In this document: positions 62,676 through 64,000 of the stretch, in pieces
How positions within the stretch are numbered: position 1 is the stretch's first letter
How the letters are laid out: the number at the start of each line of letters is the position of its first letter
NCBI GenBank assembly: GCA_914767715.1
Contig: OU612066.1
Coordinates: 9,181,001-9,245,000 of the forward strand
DNA from: Membranipora membranacea
Taxonomy: Eukaryota; Bryozoa; Gymnolaemata; Cheilostomatida; Membraniporidae
Direction of reading: 5' to 3'
DNA length: 64,000 nt
The notes under the pieces: model-generated
Told to the model about the DNA's origin: nothing
Databases searched by the model: none
What the model saw: the letters and a program-made list of their open reading frames with translations, nothing else
Program-made: the position numbers and the translations under genes

Positions 62676-63478
62676 TTAAACTTCAAGGTCAGGCTCCACA
62701 TGATTAGTAAGAACCTTGCTGAAGTCTTCAAAACCTCCTTTCTTCTCGCGTATGGCTCTTGTTCTGAAAAAAGAAGAAGAATAAGAATAAGAGAGCGAGG
62801 TTAAATGAGAAGGAATGTTAAACTAATGAAATTTATATCGACATTTTAACTAACATCTCATTGTGCAAAACAGATAGTTGGAAATTATAGTCTCACGTCA
62901 TAAGATAACATCCAAATTACCTGAACTCTGGAATTACTGAACCTGGAATTTATATTAAGAAGATACCAAAATATGTTATAATAATATCAAAGGCATGTAA
63001 CTTCATGATAAGTATACTTGGCGGCCTCACCATCAGGGCACCCAATCCTTCACATTAAACACGTCCACTTTAAAACATGCCATGCGGGAGTTTGGTGTTC
63101 AGCGGACTGCCTTTATGTTCATCTCCATTATGAAAGTTCTTTCTAGCAGGGAGTTTGTCCCAAACTTTCTGTTTCTAGTTACAACAGGGAGGGTGGGTCC
63201 TTGGTTACAACTCAATTTAACCGGAATTGTCCTCTCTTTCATAATCTGCACCTTCACAGCCTTTGGTGGGTTGTCTAACCGAATCCACTGACACAGTTAC
63301 TCTGAGCAGTCTGTTGAATGTGAATAAGCTGCTCCATCTAACATTGGAGAATAACGATGTTTATTCCAAGGAAAGCAGGTAGTTTCACTTACTTGCTTGT
63401 ATCAGATTTGTTAACCTTTCTCAGTACTGGTTTGACAAATTTTCCCTTCAACTGTATTTTCATATGAAGCTCATTGAT
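62676..63478 (-). CDS. Troponin I-like gene, last two coding exons (partial)
   Basis: Exons 63478-63393 and 62763-62676 (minus strand) join in frame and end in TAA; earlier exons lie beyond the window or further right and were not found. The 57 residues begin INELHMKIQLKGKFVKPVLR and continue KVNKSDTSK. The GKFVKPVLRKV core matches the actin/troponin C-binding inhibitory peptide of troponin I (GKF+xPxL+xV), and INEL before it matches the end of the preceding helix with a one-residue gap. Troponin I inhibits actomyosin in striated muscle thin filaments. Only 36 residues follow the core (ending NHVEPDLEV), shorter than usual and not recognisably the normal C-terminal region. It may be a divergent troponin I, an alternative 3' end, or an unrelated protein with a similar basic motif. 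Confidence 0.5.
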
Positions 63479-64000
63479 CTATTGATAAAAACAATGAAAT
63501 TATGTTTTAGTTTGATAGCCAAAGAGTGAAACACGACTTAAGCTCTATCTGATAAACAGAAAATCAAACAACTAATAATTATGAGCGTTTTCGAAAACGG
63601 TTGGCATCTTATATTTTTTCCTGTGGGATAAAAGTAGCCGATTCATATTTTTGCCAGATATGTTATAATGGGTTTAATCTAAAGTAGCTAACATTAAATA
63701 GCATCAACAAATTCAACCATACTCAAGGGAAAACCATATGAAGGATTTGTTATCCTTATATCCTCAATAGGTGTGCAATCAGGGAGAATTCTGCCTGGTG
63801 CAAGAGAACAAAACATCCAATAATTTTTTAGGTTTAAAGACTTCGGAAGGACCACAGCAATAAATAGTCTGGCAGCTAGTTCTGCAGTAATTATGCAGTA
63901 TTTTCACATTTAGAAAATCCAGAGCACTTGTGGGTAAAAATTATGGGTAGTGTTAGGAATTGTCCTCCCTTCTCATCTAAGAGCTATGAGGTATTTATGC

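Noticed and set aside
1-64000. CRISPR arrays, operons or other prokaryotic features
   Set aside because: All genes are intron-split metazoan genes; no regularly spaced repeats or ribosome binding sites are seen.

Overview
This is animal nuclear DNA. Every recognisable gene is split by GT-AG introns of roughly 0.1-3 kb, base composition is AT-rich, and small hairpin transposons, SINEs and homopolymer runs lie between and within the genes. The gene set (DNMT3, OGFOD1, CCDC171, TMEM117, a sponge-type short-chain collagen and a partial gene with a troponin I inhibitory-peptide motif) points to a marine invertebrate. It is probably bilaterian if the troponin reading is right. I cannot name the species.

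Layout, left to right. (1) 157-2680, plus strand: last three exons of a large Ser/Gln/Pro-rich protein. (2) 4780-7528, plus: membrane-anchored short-chain collagen with a decayed tandem copy of its C-terminal domain in its last intron. (3) 15281-8012, minus: complete 11-exon OGFOD1, a 2-oxoglutarate prolyl hydroxylase. (4) 17637-32141, plus: complete 26-exon CCDC171 coiled-coil protein, divergent from OGFOD1. (5) 50315-34435, minus: complete 17-exon DNMT3 de novo cytosine-5 methyltransferase (PWWP, ADD, catalytic domain), convergent with CCDC171. (6) 55934-61651, plus: TMEM117, divergent from DNMT3 across a 5.6 kb spacer. (7) 63478-62676, minus: last two exons of a troponin I-like gene.

The exon models of the four complete conserved genes were built by hand and keep reading phase across every junction, giving about 516 (OGFOD1), 1452 (CCDC171), 1018 (DNMT3) and 626 (TMEM117) residues. 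One CCDC171 exon end (near 31770) is uncertain by one base. The genes do not form a pathway; this is ordinary metazoan gene neighbourhood.

The accessory interest lies in the repeats and in details of the genes. A 798-bp near-perfect inverted-repeat element with an 8-bp target duplication sits in a DNMT3 intron and has a small deletion relative at 62420. A second fold-back element abuts the splice acceptor of the DNMT3 exon carrying the catalytic cysteine. A SINE is flanked by an identical 22-bp target duplication. CCDC171 has two 21-nt microexons that each encode exactly one heptad. TMEM117 has two candidate first exons. DNMT3 has an extra AT-hook, an altered PWWP cage region and a cysteine-cluster tail. 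I found no prokaryotic features, CRISPR arrays, rRNA or convincing functional tRNA genes.
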